A DNA stretch of 64,000 nucleotides from an uncultured Mailhella sp. (GCF_963931295.1 NZ_OZ007001.1:1487137-1551136), one strand, 5' to 3'. Positions 53,281 to 63,144 are shown, counted from the first letter of the stretch. The notes: generated by a model from the letters alone, not told the origin. Translations and numbers: made by a program.

Positions 53281-55260
53281 ATGAAGCCCATCTACAAAGA
53301 AAAATATCCCCATCTGTTTGAACCGCTCTATGTCGGCAAGAACAAAGTGCGCTTCAACAACCGCTTCAACGTCGCGCCCATCGGCTCCGGCGCCACGGGC
53401 GGCGGCGAAGACAGCGACGGCCGCATCAACACCTTCGGCATCGATTACTGGATGCGCTACATTCAGGGCGGATTCTCCCGCGTGACCCTGCCCATGGAAG
53501 TGCCCATCGACGGCAGCCACGAACACATGTTCAACCTGAATCCCAAGACCTGCAACCAGATGAACTTCCAGCGCCTGCAGCGCGCCGTTCACGCCTTCAA
53601 CGGCAAGACCTTTGCGGAATTCCTGCACGGCGGCCCCTACATGCGCGCGGGCTTCAAGAAAATTTCCGCCGACGACGAACCCCATCTCGGCTCCCAGGCC
53701 GCCACGGTGGCCGACATGGAAGAAGTGGCCGCCCTCTTCGGCGAATACGCCCACTGGGCTCAGATAGCCAATTTCGACGGTCTGCTGCTGCACTACGGTC
53801 ACGGCTGGCTGTTCAACTACTTCCTCTCCCCGCTCACCAACCACCGCACCGACGAGTTCGGCGGCTCCATTGAAAACCGCTGCCGCTTCCCGCTCATGGT
53901 CATCAAGGAAATCCGCCGCGTGGTGGGCGACAGCCTGCTCATCGAACTGCGCCTCAACGGCACCGACGGCGTGGAAGGCGGCATCACCCCCGAAGAATGC
54001 GCCGAGCAGGTCAAAATCTTCCAGGACTACGTGGACATGGTTCACATCACCTGCGGCCACCGCATCGACGCCTTCACGCGTCCCAAGATGCACCCCACCG
54101 GCTTCGATCCCATGGCCCACAACGCCTGGGCCAGCGAAATCGTGAAGAAGTCCGGCGTGTCCATTCCCATCGGTCTCGTGGGCGGCGTGTATGATCCCGC
54201 CGTGGCCGAGGAAGTGCTCGCCAAAGGTCAGGCCGACTACGTGCTCATGGCCCGCTCCGCCATGGCCGACCCCGAACTCGTCAAAAAGGCCAAGGAAGGC
54301 AGAGAAGACGACATCCGTCCCTGCCTGCGCTGCAACTACTGCATGGATCACGGCCGCCGCGTGGCCATTTCCAAGGATCTGCACCTGCTCACCTATCCCA
54401 GCTACGACCGTCAGTGCATGACCAATCCCATGCAGTTCCAGAGCGCCCAGAAGCTGCGCATTCCCCCGGCGGACCGTCAGAAGAAGGTGGCCGTCATCGG
54501 CGGCGGCGTGGCCGGCATGGAAGCGGCCCTGAGCTGCGCCATGAGAGGCCACACCGTGGTGCTCTACGAAAAGACCGACCGCCTCGGCGGACAGGCCCTG
54601 CTTTCCGATCCCATGTGGTTCAAGAAGGAAATGAAGCTGTTCCACGAATATCTGGTACGACAGATCAAGAAGCGCCCGGCCATCACCGTGGTGTACAACA
54701 CCGAAGCCACCCGCGAAATCATTGAAGAAAACGACTTCGACGCCGTCATCGTGGCCGTGGGCGCGGAACAGGTCGTGCCCCGCATTCCCGGCGTGGAAAA
54801 GGCCGTCATGTCATTCGACGTGTTCGGTCATGAAGACAAGGTGGGCAAGAAGGTGGCCATCATCGGCGGCGGCGCCATCGGCGTGGAGCTCGGCATTCAT
54901 CTGAGCGGCCTCGGCCACGAATGCACCATCGTGGAAATGGCCGAATATCTTGCCTCCAAGGCACAGCTCACCGAACGCACCGCCTACCTCATCAATCTGG
55001 AAAAGAACCACGTGAACAGCATGGTGAACACCACCTGCCAGGAAATCACCGACAAGGGCGTGTGGGTGGAAAACGCCGACGGCAGACAGTTCATCGAAGC
55101 CGACACCGTGATCATCGCCGTGGGCACCAAACCGCTCGTCAAGGAACGCGAAAAGTTCAAGGACGTGGCCTTCGACGTGATCTGCGTGGGCGACTGCGTG
55201 GAAGCTTCCAGCATCGTGCATGCCGTGCATACCGGCTTCGACGCCGGTCTTACCCTGTAA
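53281..55260 (+). CDS. Old-Yellow-Enzyme-family NADH:flavin oxidoreductase with Fe-S and FAD domains, copy 1
   Basis: This 659-residue enzyme joins an FMN-barrel domain (residues 1 to about 370) to an FAD/NAD(P) domain, like 2,4-dienoyl-CoA reductase and enoate reductases. Barrel signatures are LLHYGHGWLFNYFLSPLTNH and RTDEFGGSIENRCRF. The cluster cysteines are Cys348, Cys351, Cys354 and Cys379 (CLRCNYC, then QC after 24 residues), differing in spacing from CxxCxxxC-x11-C of dienoyl-CoA reductase. FAD and NAD motifs are VAVIGGGVAGMEAALSCA and VAIIGGGAIGVELGIHLSG. AGGAGAGCG precedes the ATG. The substrate is probably an unsaturated acid or similar, not known. Confidence 0.88.
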   Translation: MKPIYKEKYPHLFEPLYVGKNKVRFNNRFNVAPIGSGATGGGEDSDGRINTFGIDYWMRYIQGGFSRVTLPMEVPIDGSHEHMFNLNPKTCNQMNFQRLQRAVHAFNGKTFAEFLHGGPYMRAGFKKISADDEPHLGSQAATVADMEEVAALFGEYAHWAQIANFDGLLLHYGHGWLFNYFLSPLTNHRTDEFGGSIENRCRFPLMVIKEIRRVVGDSLLIELRLNGTDGVEGGITPEECAEQVKIFQDYVDMVHITCGHRIDAFTRPKMHPTGFDPMAHNAWASEIVKKSGVSIPIGLVGGVYDPAVAEEVLAKGQADYVLMARSAMADPELVKKAKEGREDDIRPCLRCNYCMDHGRRVAISKDLHLLTYPSYDRQCMTNPMQFQSAQKLRIPPADRQKKVAVIGGGVAGMEAALSCAMRGHTVVLYEKTDRLGGQALLSDPMWFKKEMKLFHEYLVRQIKKRPAITVVYNTEATREIIEENDFDAVIVAVGAEQVVPRIPGVEKAVMSFDVFGHEDKVGKKVAIIGGGAIGVELGIHLSGLGHECTIVEMAEYLASKAQLTERTAYLINLEKNHVNSMVNTTCQEITDKGVWVENADGRQFIEADTVIIAVGTKPLVKEREKFKDVAFDVICVGDCVEASSIVHAVHTGFDAGLTL

Positions 55261-55286
55261 ATACCGCAATCTTGCGTAGTCCGCAC

Positions 55287-55313
55287 GGGGCGCCCGCAAA
55301 AAGCGGGCGCCCC
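55287..55313 (+). other. Hairpin between the two reductase genes
   Basis: GGGGCGCCCGC (55287-55297) pairs perfectly with GCGGGCGCCCC (55303-55313) across AAAAA. No T run follows, so it probably separates or stabilises the two messages. Confidence 0.65.
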
Positions 55314-55332
55314 ACAACCTCGGGAGTTCGCC

Positions 55333-57312
55333 ATGAAACCGATATACAAAGAAAAATATCCTCATCTTTTTGAACCCATGTACGTGGGCAAGAACAAGGT
55401 CATGTTCAACAACAGGGTGCGCGTGGCACCCATCGGCACCGGCGCCACGGGCGGCGGCGAAGACAGCGACGGCCGCATCAACACCTTCGGCATCGACTTC
55501 TGGATGCGCTTCATCCGCGGCGGCTTCTCCTCCGTGGCCCTGCCCATGGAAGTGCCCATCGACGGCAGCCATGAACACTGCTTCAATCTGAATCCCAAGA
55601 CCTGCAACCAGATGAACTTCCAGCGCTTCCAGCGCGCCGTCCACGCCTACAACGGCAGAAGCTTTGCGGAATTCATCCACGGCGGCCCCTACATGCGCGC
55701 GGGCTTCAAGAAAATCGCCGCCGACGACGAACCCCATCTCGGCGCCAAGGCCGCCACGGTGGCGGAAATGGAAGAAATCGCCGCCCTGTTCGGCGAATAC
55801 GCCCACTGGGCTCAGATAGCCAACTTCGACGGCCTCATGCTGCACTTCGCGCACGGCTGGCTCATCAACTACTTCCTCTCCCCGCTCACCAACCACCGCA
55901 CCGACGAATTCGGCGGCTCCATTGAAAACCGCTGCCGCTTCCCCGTGATGATCCTCAAGGAAATCCGCCGCGTGGTGGGCAACAGCCTGCTCATCGAACT
56001 GCGCCTCAACGGCACCGACGGCGTGGAAGGCGGCATCATGCCCGAAGAAACCGCCGAACAGGTCAAAATCTTCCAGGACTACGTGGACATGGTCCACATC
56101 ACCTGCGGCCACCGCATCGACGCCCTCACCCGTCCCAAGATGCATCCTACCGGCTTCGATCCCGTGGCCCACAACGCCTGGGCCAGCGAAATCGTGAAGA
56201 AGTCCGGCGTGTCCATTCCCGTCGGCGTGGTGGGCGGCATCTACAGCCCCGAAATCGCCGAAGAAGTGCTCGCCAAGGGTCAGGCCGACTACGTGCTCAT
56301 GGGCCGCTCCGCCATGGCCGATCCCGAAATCATCAAGAAGGCCAAGGAAGGAAGAGAAGACGACATCCGTCCCTGCCTGCGCTGCGACTACTGCCTCGAC
56401 CACGGTCGCCGCGTGGCCATTTCCAAGGATCTGCATCTGCTCACCTATCCCAGCTACGACCGCACCTGCATGGTCAATCCCCTGCAGTTCCAGAGCGCTC
56501 AGAAGCTGCGCATTCCGCCGTCCGACCGTCATAAGAAGGTGGCCGTCATCGGCGGCGGCGTGGCCGGCATGAACGCGGCCCTGAGCTGCGCCGACCGCGG
56601 TCACTCCGTGGTGCTCTACGAAAAGACCGACCGCCTCGGCGGACAGGCCCTGCTCTCCGATCCCATGTGGTTCAAGAAGGAAATGAAGCTGTTCCACGAA
56701 TATCTGGAACGCCAGGTCAAGAAGCGTCCGGCCATCACCGTGGTGTACAACACCGAAGCCACCCGCGAAATCATTGAAGAAAACGATTTCGACGCCGTCA
56801 TCGTGGCCGTGGGCGCGGAACAGGTCGTGCCCCGCATTCCCGGCGTGGAAAAGGCCGTCATGTCCTTCGACGTGTTCGGTCATGAAGACAAGGTGGGCAA
56901 GAAGGTGGCCATCATCGGCGGCGGCGCCATCGGCGTGGAGCTCGGCATCCATCTGAACGGTCTCGGCCATGAATGCACCATCGTGGAAATGGCCGAACAC
57001 CTCGCCTCCAAGACGGAACTCACCGAACGCACCGCCTACATGATTCACCTGGAAAAGAACCACGTCAAAACCATGGTGAACACCACCTGCCAGGAAATCA
57101 CCGACAAGGGCGTGTGGGTGGAAAACGCCGACGGCAGACAGTTCATTGAAGCCGACACCGTCATCATCTCCGTGGGCACCAAGCCGCTCGTCAAGGAACG
57201 CGATCAGTTCAAGGACGTGGCCTTCGACGTGATCTGCGTGGGCGACTGCGTCAAGGCTTCCAGCATCGTGCACGCCGTGCATACCGGCTTCGACGCGGGC
57301 CTCACCCTGTAA
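55333..57312 (+). CDS. Old-Yellow-Enzyme-family reductase, copy 2
   Basis: This 659-residue paralogue has the same length as copy 1 and lines up with it at a constant offset of 2052 bases without gaps. The barrel (LMLHFAHGWLINYFLSPLTNH), the cysteines CLRCDYC and TC, and the FAD/NAD motifs are all kept. Differences gather in the first 110 bases and in patches of the barrel; stretches such as 54697-54897 against 56749-56949 show only two changes. CGGGAGTTCGCC precedes the ATG. Together with copy 1 it probably makes a two-isoform unit or responds to different substrates. Confidence 0.88.
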   Translation: MKPIYKEKYPHLFEPMYVGKNKVMFNNRVRVAPIGTGATGGGEDSDGRINTFGIDFWMRFIRGGFSSVALPMEVPIDGSHEHCFNLNPKTCNQMNFQRFQRAVHAYNGRSFAEFIHGGPYMRAGFKKIAADDEPHLGAKAATVAEMEEIAALFGEYAHWAQIANFDGLMLHFAHGWLINYFLSPLTNHRTDEFGGSIENRCRFPVMILKEIRRVVGNSLLIELRLNGTDGVEGGIMPEETAEQVKIFQDYVDMVHITCGHRIDALTRPKMHPTGFDPVAHNAWASEIVKKSGVSIPVGVVGGIYSPEIAEEVLAKGQADYVLMGRSAMADPEIIKKAKEGREDDIRPCLRCDYCLDHGRRVAISKDLHLLTYPSYDRTCMVNPLQFQSAQKLRIPPSDRHKKVAVIGGGVAGMNAALSCADRGHSVVLYEKTDRLGGQALLSDPMWFKKEMKLFHEYLERQVKKRPAITVVYNTEATREIIEENDFDAVIVAVGAEQVVPRIPGVEKAVMSFDVFGHEDKVGKKVAIIGGGAIGVELGIHLNGLGHECTIVEMAEHLASKTELTERTAYMIHLEKNHVKTMVNTTCQEITDKGVWVENADGRQFIEADTVIISVGTKPLVKERDQFKDVAFDVICVGDCVKASSIVHAVHTGFDAGLTL

Positions 57313-57338
57313 AAAAACGACAATCCCCTTCCCCGGCT

Positions 57339-57376
57339 GCGGGGGCGGAAGAAGAGCCCCCTTCTTCCGCCCCCGC
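57339..57376 (+). terminator. Hairpin after the tandem reductase genes
   Basis: GCGGGGGCGGAAGAAG (57339-57354) and CTTCTTCCGCCCCCGC (57361-57376) are perfect 16-base arms; the T tail is weak (CTTAACTCTC). Confidence 0.7.
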
Positions 57377-57487
57377 ACGTCTTAACTCTCTGCGCAGGTT
57401 GCAGAAAACACTCCGGCAATGTATCATGCCCGGGCATTTTTGCCGCACCGGAGCCGCACGGTCCCGAGCCCGGAAAAGGAGAGCGCC

Positions 57488-58387
57488 ATGCGTCTGGAGC
57501 AACTGAGTCATCTTATTGAAATCACCCGCCTGCAATCCATCAGCAAGGCGGCGGAAACGCTGCACATCTCTCAACCGGCCCTTTCCGCTTCCGTCAAAAG
57601 CCTGGAAACGGAACTCGGCGTCGCCCTGTTCAAGCGCACCAACAGAGGCATTTTTCTTACCTCCGAAGGAGAAAAAATTCACGACGACGCCGTCGGCATT
57701 CTCAACGTCATCAACGGATGGTACACGCAATACCACGATCAGGAGCCGGAAGGCGAAATACACCTCGCCTGCACGCCCATCATCAGCTGCTACATCACGC
57801 CCAACATCATCGTTCCGTTCCAGAAGCGCTATCCCAAGATCACCATTTTCGTCCACAGCGCCCAGCACTACGACATCATAGGCAAGCTCACGAGCACCAG
57901 CGCCGACATCGCGCTCACCACGCTTTCCGGCAACGCCCGCCTCATCGAACAGATACGCGACATGAACTGGGACGAGCAGCATCTGTTTACCGACGAGAGG
58001 CGGCTGTTCATCGGCTCCAGACATCCTCTGGCCGCCAAGGACGAGCTCTCCCGCGAAGACCTCAAGAGCCTGAACCTCGCCTACTACTCCGACGTGCGGG
58101 ATCAGATTTCCCGATTCTACGTGCCCTTCTTCGGCACGACCTACCGCCTTGCGAACAAGGAAGACATTCTCGATCTCGTCATCAAGAACGAGGCCGTGTT
58201 CATCCAGCCCTGCCACCTTTTCCGCCACGACTACCGCGTCATGGAAAAGCTTCTTGTGGAAAAGCGCATTCCCCTCACCGAAGTGGACAGCAGAGCCGAC
58301 GTCTTTGCCCTGCACGCCCCGGAACTTTCGCCCATCGAACAGATGTTCTGGGATTATCTCATCGAAAATTTTTCCTGCAATCTCTGA
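57488..58387 (+). CDS. LysR-family regulator 1
   Basis: This 299-residue LysR regulator has an N-terminal helix-turn-helix (SISKAAETLHISQPALSASVKSL in parts) and an effector domain with YRLANKEDILDLVIKNEAVF. The start at 57488 follows GGAGAGCG. It follows the tandem reductases in the same direction, so it may control them. It is clearly paralogous to the regulator at 60804 (identical segments in the effector domain). Confidence 0.9.
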   Translation: MRLEQLSHLIEITRLQSISKAAETLHISQPALSASVKSLETELGVALFKRTNRGIFLTSEGEKIHDDAVGILNVINGWYTQYHDQEPEGEIHLACTPIISCYITPNIIVPFQKRYPKITIFVHSAQHYDIIGKLTSTSADIALTTLSGNARLIEQIRDMNWDEQHLFTDERRLFIGSRHPLAAKDELSREDLKSLNLAYYSDVRDQISRFYVPFFGTTYRLANKEDILDLVIKNEAVFIQPCHLFRHDYRVMEKLLVEKRIPLTEVDSRADVFALHAPELSPIEQMFWDYLIENFSCNL

Positions 58388-58452
58388 CGAGCGACGGAAG
58401 AGTCAAAGCTTCGGCGCGCCTGAACGCCGGAGAGGCATCTGTCGAACAACGG

Positions 58453-58485
58453 ACGGGGAAGAAGCGCGGACTTCTTCCCCGTTTT
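58453..58485 (+). terminator. Terminator of LysR 1
   Basis: ACGGGGAAGAAG (58453-58464), loop CGCGGA, CTTCTTCCCCGT (58471-58482), then TTT. Confidence 0.88.
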
Positions 58486-58953
58486 GCATGAAACGCGCAT
58501 CTTCCAGGAGCGCCATCCGCCGCTGTGTCGCCCCTCCCCGCAGCCGAAAATCCTGCCATGCGACCGCCTTGCCCTTTCGCTGGCGAGACATCCGCGCACC
58601 CTGCCTGCCTCAAACTCTTTTCCTCGCCATGCTGCCGAGGACGGCAACACCCGCGTCCTTGCCCGCCGACGTCACCGTCATTCCTCCCGTCACAACGCAT
58701 CCCGGGTCTGCGCGACCGACGCGCGTTCGGAACGGCAATCCGCAGAACAATGTCCGCCGCCGGATTCCGCGCACTGGAGGATCTAGCACACGTCCAAACA
58801 CGGCAACCCCCTCGGCCTTCATCCCCCCAAAAGTCCGGACGAATCGCCGCAACGCCCGACGGCCAGGCCGTCGGCCCCGGGGCTCGTTCCCATCTTCCGA
58901 CAATAAAAATCCGGGCGCATCGCCTCATGACGCAGCGATGGCCCGGAAAACAC
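58486..58953. other. C-rich spacer
   Basis: No gene is supported; the plus strand is again C-rich over about 470 bases, with no clear structure besides short inverted repeats. Confidence 0.45.
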
Positions 58954-58985
58954 AAAGGCGTTCCGGCAGCACCGGAACGCCTTTT
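58954..58985 (-). terminator. Terminator of the DASS carrier gene
   Basis: AAAGGCGTTCCGG (58954-58966) pairs with CCGGAACGCCTTT (58972-58984) across CAGCA; the minus strand reads a T-rich tail. Confidence 0.88.
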
Positions 58986-58999
58986 CAGGGGGAGAGCCT

Positions 59000-60439
59000 T
59001 TAGAAGGCGACGGTCATCAGCGGATAACCGACGAAGGAGAGAAGCAGGATATTGAATATCCAGAAGAAGCTTGCGTACTTGATGACGGTTCTCTGATGGA
59101 CCCATTCCGTGTCGCCGTAGAGAATGGCGGACGTGGTGGCCGCGGCGGGAGTGGCGATGCCGAGGGTGCAGGAGAGAATGACGCAGGAGAGCAGGGCCTG
59201 AGGATCGACGTTGCCGTTGGCCACGGCCAGGGTGTAGGCGATGGGAGCGAAGGTGGCGGCGCAGGCGTTGTTGTTGGTGAGCTGGGTGCACAGGGTGGTG
59301 GTGCACACGACGATGAACACCAGCAGGTTGCCGCTGAATCCGGCCAGCATGGGCTCGCAGGTGTCGGCGATGAACTTGGTCACGCCGGTGGCTTCAAACG
59401 CGCCGGTGATTCTGAGCACGGCCGCGACGAGGAAGAGGGCGGGCCAAGCCACGGACTTGTGCATGATCTCCTTCAGGCCGATGCCTTCCTTGAAGTTCAG
59501 CATGAGATAGATGCCGATGTAGGCCAGCAGAATGCCGTTGTTGCCCATGGCCTTGAGGAACTTGGAAAGCGCCCAGCTTCCGGGCAGAATGTTGGGCAGA
59601 AGCAGCAGAACGATGAGGCCGAGGAACGACCAAAGAATGGTCTTCTGGTAGGGAGAGAGCTGTTCGTCGAAGTGCATGCATTCGCGGTTTTCCAGAATGG
59701 GAGTCACGTCCGCCTTGAGCACGTACTTGCAGATGAAGATGACGAAGAAGATGGAGATAAGCAGAAGCAGACCGGTGACGCCCACGTACGCGGCGAGATT
59801 GATTTCCTGACCGCCGCTCATCTGGCCGTAAATGCCGAACACGATGGCGGGGAGACTCTTGAAGGGCAGCATCATGTACGCGATGTCGGCGACGTACAGC
59901 ATGGCGAGCAGCAGAATCATGGGGAAGGAGTCGCCGGGCTTGTAGCCGTACTGCCTGCACACTTCCTTGATGAGCGGAAACGCAACGAGCACGGCGGCGG
60001 TCATGGTCAGCATGGTGGCCAGAGCGCACATGGCGATGCAGAGCATGAACACGAGCACCCACGGCCTTCCGACCACCACGGGAACGCAGATGATGCGCCG
60101 GGCCACATATTCGGCAATGCCGGCCGCGTTGATGATGCTCGCCACCATGCAGAAAAAGAGCAGAAGCAGATAGGTGTTGTTGCCGAACGCGCCTCCGAGC
60201 ACGGCATCCATGGGTTGCGGCAGCGTCATGCCGAGCACGACAAGACCCATGAAGGAAGGCCAGATCATGTCGATGAAGAGCCATCCGTAAAGGACTCCAA
60301 AAAAGACGCCGACAACCGCAAGACCGTCTGCAGTCATTCCCGCAGGAGGCGTAATAAACCGAAATCCCACCATGATGAGAATCATAATCGCAAGATTGAC
60401 ATAGAATTTCGGTTCATTCTTTGTCAGTGCAAAACTCAT
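59000..60439 (-). CDS. DASS/SLC13-family anion symporter
   Basis: This 479-residue inner-membrane carrier has about twelve hydrophobic segments. Motifs are LGGAFGNNTYLLLLFFCMVAS and the C-terminal TQLTNNNACAATFAPIAYTLA with IATPAAATTSAILYG, which match sodium-linked carboxylate or sulfate carriers. It is divergent from a LysR gene (60804), a classic control layout. It probably takes up a dicarboxylate or similar acid used by the neighbouring reductases. Confidence 0.88.
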   Translation of the reverse strand: MSFALTKNEPKFYVNLAIMILIMVGFRFITPPAGMTADGLAVVGVFFGVLYGWLFIDMIWPSFMGLVVLGMTLPQPMDAVLGGAFGNNTYLLLLFFCMVASIINAAGIAEYVARRIICVPVVVGRPWVLVFMLCIAMCALATMLTMTAAVLVAFPLIKEVCRQYGYKPGDSFPMILLLAMLYVADIAYMMLPFKSLPAIVFGIYGQMSGGQEINLAAYVGVTGLLLLISIFFVIFICKYVLKADVTPILENRECMHFDEQLSPYQKTILWSFLGLIVLLLLPNILPGSWALSKFLKAMGNNGILLAYIGIYLMLNFKEGIGLKEIMHKSVAWPALFLVAAVLRITGAFEATGVTKFIADTCEPMLAGFSGNLLVFIVVCTTTLCTQLTNNNACAATFAPIAYTLAVANGNVDPQALLSCVILSCTLGIATPAAATTSAILYGDTEWVHQRTVIKYASFFWIFNILLLSFVGYPLMTVAF

Positions 60440-60803
60440 GTCCTACCTCCATCCCATTAACATTCCGCCAAAACGACGTCTCCCTGTCGTTTTATGCGAA
60501 AAAAATTTTATTCACATGGGTAGTTGTAAAAAAACAGCAGCAAATCAAAAGGATAGTTAAACTGCTGTAAAGGCCGTAAATGCACGTCTAAGAACAGCGC
60601 TCTCTTATTGATTAAGATTAATAAAGAAAACTGGAGAAAAGAAAAATATTAATTATCAATGGCTGGATATCAGTTTGAATTATGGGAGAAAGAACCTTGC
60701 CTGACGGGGAAAAGGAGGGCTAAGATAATAACGGGAGTCGGCGTGGCGCCTGCCCTGAAGGCAGATCTGAACACGGCACGCGTCAAGACAAGGGAGGGGA
60801 GAA
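60440..60803. other. Divergent regulatory region between DASS carrier and LysR 2
   Basis: The region is AT-rich to about 60660 (CTCTTATTGATTAAGATTAA, AGAAAAATATTAATTATC) and should hold both promoters and a LysR site; no precise site is assigned. GGGAGGGG precedes the LysR start. Confidence 0.55.
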
Positions 60804-61727
60804 ATGCGACTGGAACAGCTGGAGTATTTTGTGGCCGCCGCCAACGCCGGGGCCATCAGCGCGGCCGCGCAGCGCCTGGGTATTTCCCAGCCTGCGGTTT
60901 CGGCGGCGGTGAGAAGTCTGGAAAACGAACTGAGCAGTCCTCTTCTCAAGCGCGGCAACAGCGGCGTGAGCCTCACTCCGCTCGGCCGCCTCACCTATCG
61001 CGACGCGCGCGCCATTCTGGAACTCGCGCAGAACATTCAGGCCAGAGGCAAGGATGTGGAGGCCGGCGGCTCGCTGGCCGTGTGCGCGCAGCCGCTGCTC
61101 TCCTTTCATCTGACGAGCGGCATCGTGCTGCCCTTCAAGAAGCTGCATCCGAAAATCAACGTCTTCGTGCGCAACGTGCCCAATGTGGACATCATTGCCG
61201 ACCTCAGGAGCGGGCGCTCCAACATTGCGGTCACGCTGGTCTGCATGGGGCTCAAGATCCGCGAACAGGCGCGCGGCATGGGCTGCGAAATCGTCCCCCT
61301 CTATGCCGACGAACGAAAGATGTTCATAGGCGCCGGGCATCCGCTGGCCGCCAAGGCCGAACTGACGCCCGAAGACCTGAAAAGCCTGCGCATCGCCTAC
61401 TACTCGCACAGCTCGGATCACGTGTCTTCGCGCTATGCGCCGTATTTCGGCGGAGAGTACCGCCTGGCCAACAGGGACGACATTCTCGATCTCGTCATCC
61501 GCAACGAGGCCGTGTTCATTCAGGCCGCCGCCATGTTCCAGCACGACTACCGCGTGCGGAAGGGCATGATGGTGGCCAGAAGCATTCCCCTGAAGGAAGT
61601 CAACCACAGCGCCCCCATCGTGGCCATCCGCACGCCGGAAATCTCGCTGGTGGAAAGGCTGTTCTGGGAATACCTCATAGAAAACTTTTCCAAGGGACTG
61701 CCCGAACGGCCTTCGCTCCCCGTTTGA
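60804..61727 (+). CDS. LysR-family regulator 2
   Basis: This 307-residue LysR regulator has a helix-turn-helix with AAQRLGISQPAVSAAVRSLE and an effector domain with YRLANRDDILDLVIRNEAVF. The start follows GGGAGGGGAGAA. It diverges from the DASS carrier and probably controls it. It is a paralogue of LysR 1. Confidence 0.9.
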   Translation: MRLEQLEYFVAAANAGAISAAAQRLGISQPAVSAAVRSLENELSSPLLKRGNSGVSLTPLGRLTYRDARAILELAQNIQARGKDVEAGGSLAVCAQPLLSFHLTSGIVLPFKKLHPKINVFVRNVPNVDIIADLRSGRSNIAVTLVCMGLKIREQARGMGCEIVPLYADERKMFIGAGHPLAAKAELTPEDLKSLRIAYYSHSSDHVSSRYAPYFGGEYRLANRDDILDLVIRNEAVFIQAAAMFQHDYRVRKGMMVARSIPLKEVNHSAPIVAIRTPEISLVERLFWEYLIENFSKGLPERPSLPV

Positions 61728-62205
61728 TTGCCTTCCCCGCGCGTCCGATCGCGATTTTTATTGATCCTGTTTTCACATGACGTCATGTCTGAAACGCGCC
61801 TGTCCTCGGCAATCAATGCAGACGGCGCAGAACGCCCGGAGTCCGGCATATCCGATGAGCTCCGGTGCCCATGAAGACGCTCCCGTTCGTGCCCTTGGTC
61901 GCGTAAAAGCAGCAAAGAGCAACGGAGGAACGTCGCCCGCTGCACGCCTTCACGTGCCCCGCTTTCCTGAGTCGGCCGAACCTGCTGGAATCAGTATTGA
62001 AATACATGCCTTCGCAAGCCCGCTCTTCTGAGGCTCCGGGCGCACAGCCCGGTCACGCCGATCCCGCGCAAGTTCTTCACCGCCCCGCGCGTAAGGCCCT
62101 GCGAATCTCTTCCCCCCAAAAAACACCAAACCGCGAAATGCACTCCGACGACCTGCCCCGCCGCTGCGCTTTCCGCGGTTCTTTCACGCGCTTTGCCTGG
62201 AAAAT
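61728..62205. other. Spacer with dispersed repeat copy 2
   Basis: About 480 bases with no gene I can support. It holds the second copy of the dispersed repeat at 62112-62193; the other part is GC-rich on the plus strand. Confidence 0.45.
62112..62193 (+). repeat. Dispersed repeat copy 2
   Basis: CCGCGAAATGCACTCCGACG and flanks match 52804-52880 with a few differences; both copies have A-runs after CCCCCC and end near ACGCGCTT. Confidence 0.6.
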
Positions 62206-63144
62206 CTAAAGAATGGATGAGCTCTCCATCTGAGCAAACTGCTTTTTCACCAGCGCCACAATCTCCTCTTCCAGGGCGTTCAGCTTTCTGTTCGAGGGAA
62301 TGACCAGACAGAACACCAGCGGAATGGATACGTCGTCTATTTCCCGCGCGGTTATGACTTTCTGCCTGATGAGCAGATTGTCGAAGGCATCGAGCCGCAG
62401 GGACACCGTGTAGATGTTCTGCGATTTGGCAATGGCGTCGAAAAGCGTCTGTCTGTCGGGAAAGACCACGCTTTTCTTTATGGAAGCCTTCTGCATGAAT
62501 ATGTTATTGTAGTCGTAAATTCTTCTGAGCGCTCTGCCTGACGTGGCAAATGAAAGCCCGTCCAGATCGCTCAGAAGCACATGCTTCTTTTTCGCCAGCG
62601 GAAGCCTGGAATTGACGAACAGAGAAATGCTTCCCGACGCAAGAGAAAGGATTCTTTTTCCTTTTTCTTCCGCCTTGCGCACAATGAGCGAAAGCATCTC
62701 CTTCGGATAAAAACGCAGGCACAGACGGCTGTCGTTTCCGTCGCCTTCTCCATGAAGCAGTCTGTCCTCCACGGCTCCTGAATGAATGATGAGCTTCGAT
62801 GTTTTGACATACTCGATGAGCTCGGGCGACAGAAATATCTTGCTCAGACTCCTCTGCGCCAGAATAATCACGGGATCGCACGTCTCTTCACCGGAATTTT
62901 TCAGGGCAAGCAGGTTTCCGTATTCCTTTATAATGACTTCGATATGCTCGAGCGCCTTTTTCCCGACGTCGGTAATCAGTATGCCGTTGTTGGTCCTGCG
63001 AAAAAGCTGCACGCCCAATTCCTCTTCAAGTGAACGAATGGACGCACTCAGCGACTGCTGCGAAAGATGAAGATACTTTGACGATTCGTTCAACGACTTT
63101 CTGCGCGACGTTTCATAAAAATATATGAGATGGTCTATCTTCAT
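62206..63144 (-). CDS. LysR-family regulator 3
   Basis: This 312-residue LysR regulator starts MKIDHLIYFYETSRRKSLNE, with helix-turn-helix YLHLSQQSLSASIRSLEEEL. It differs more from the other two, and its C-terminal half is less typical (many K and S). A GTG at 63153 is an alternative start, with GAGG only four bases away; the ATG at 63144 is given because it fits the family N-terminus. It diverges from the third reductase gene, which it probably controls. Confidence 0.85.
   Translation of the reverse strand: MKIDHLIYFYETSRRKSLNESSKYLHLSQQSLSASIRSLEEELGVQLFRRTNNGILITDVGKKALEHIEVIIKEYGNLLALKNSGEETCDPVIILAQRSLSKIFLSPELIEYVKTSKLIIHSGAVEDRLLHGEGDGNDSRLCLRFYPKEMLSLIVRKAEEKGKRILSLASGSISLFVNSRLPLAKKKHVLLSDLDGLSFATSGRALRRIYDYNNIFMQKASIKKSVVFPDRQTLFDAIAKSQNIYTVSLRLDAFDNLLIRQKVITAREIDDVSIPLVFCLVIPSNRKLNALEEEIVALVKKQFAQMESSSIL

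Noticed and set aside
54811..57378. An 855-codon minus-strand frame opposite the tandem reductases
   Set aside because: It mirrors the two reductases, and its internal repeat only reflects their duplication. No start signal or known motif.
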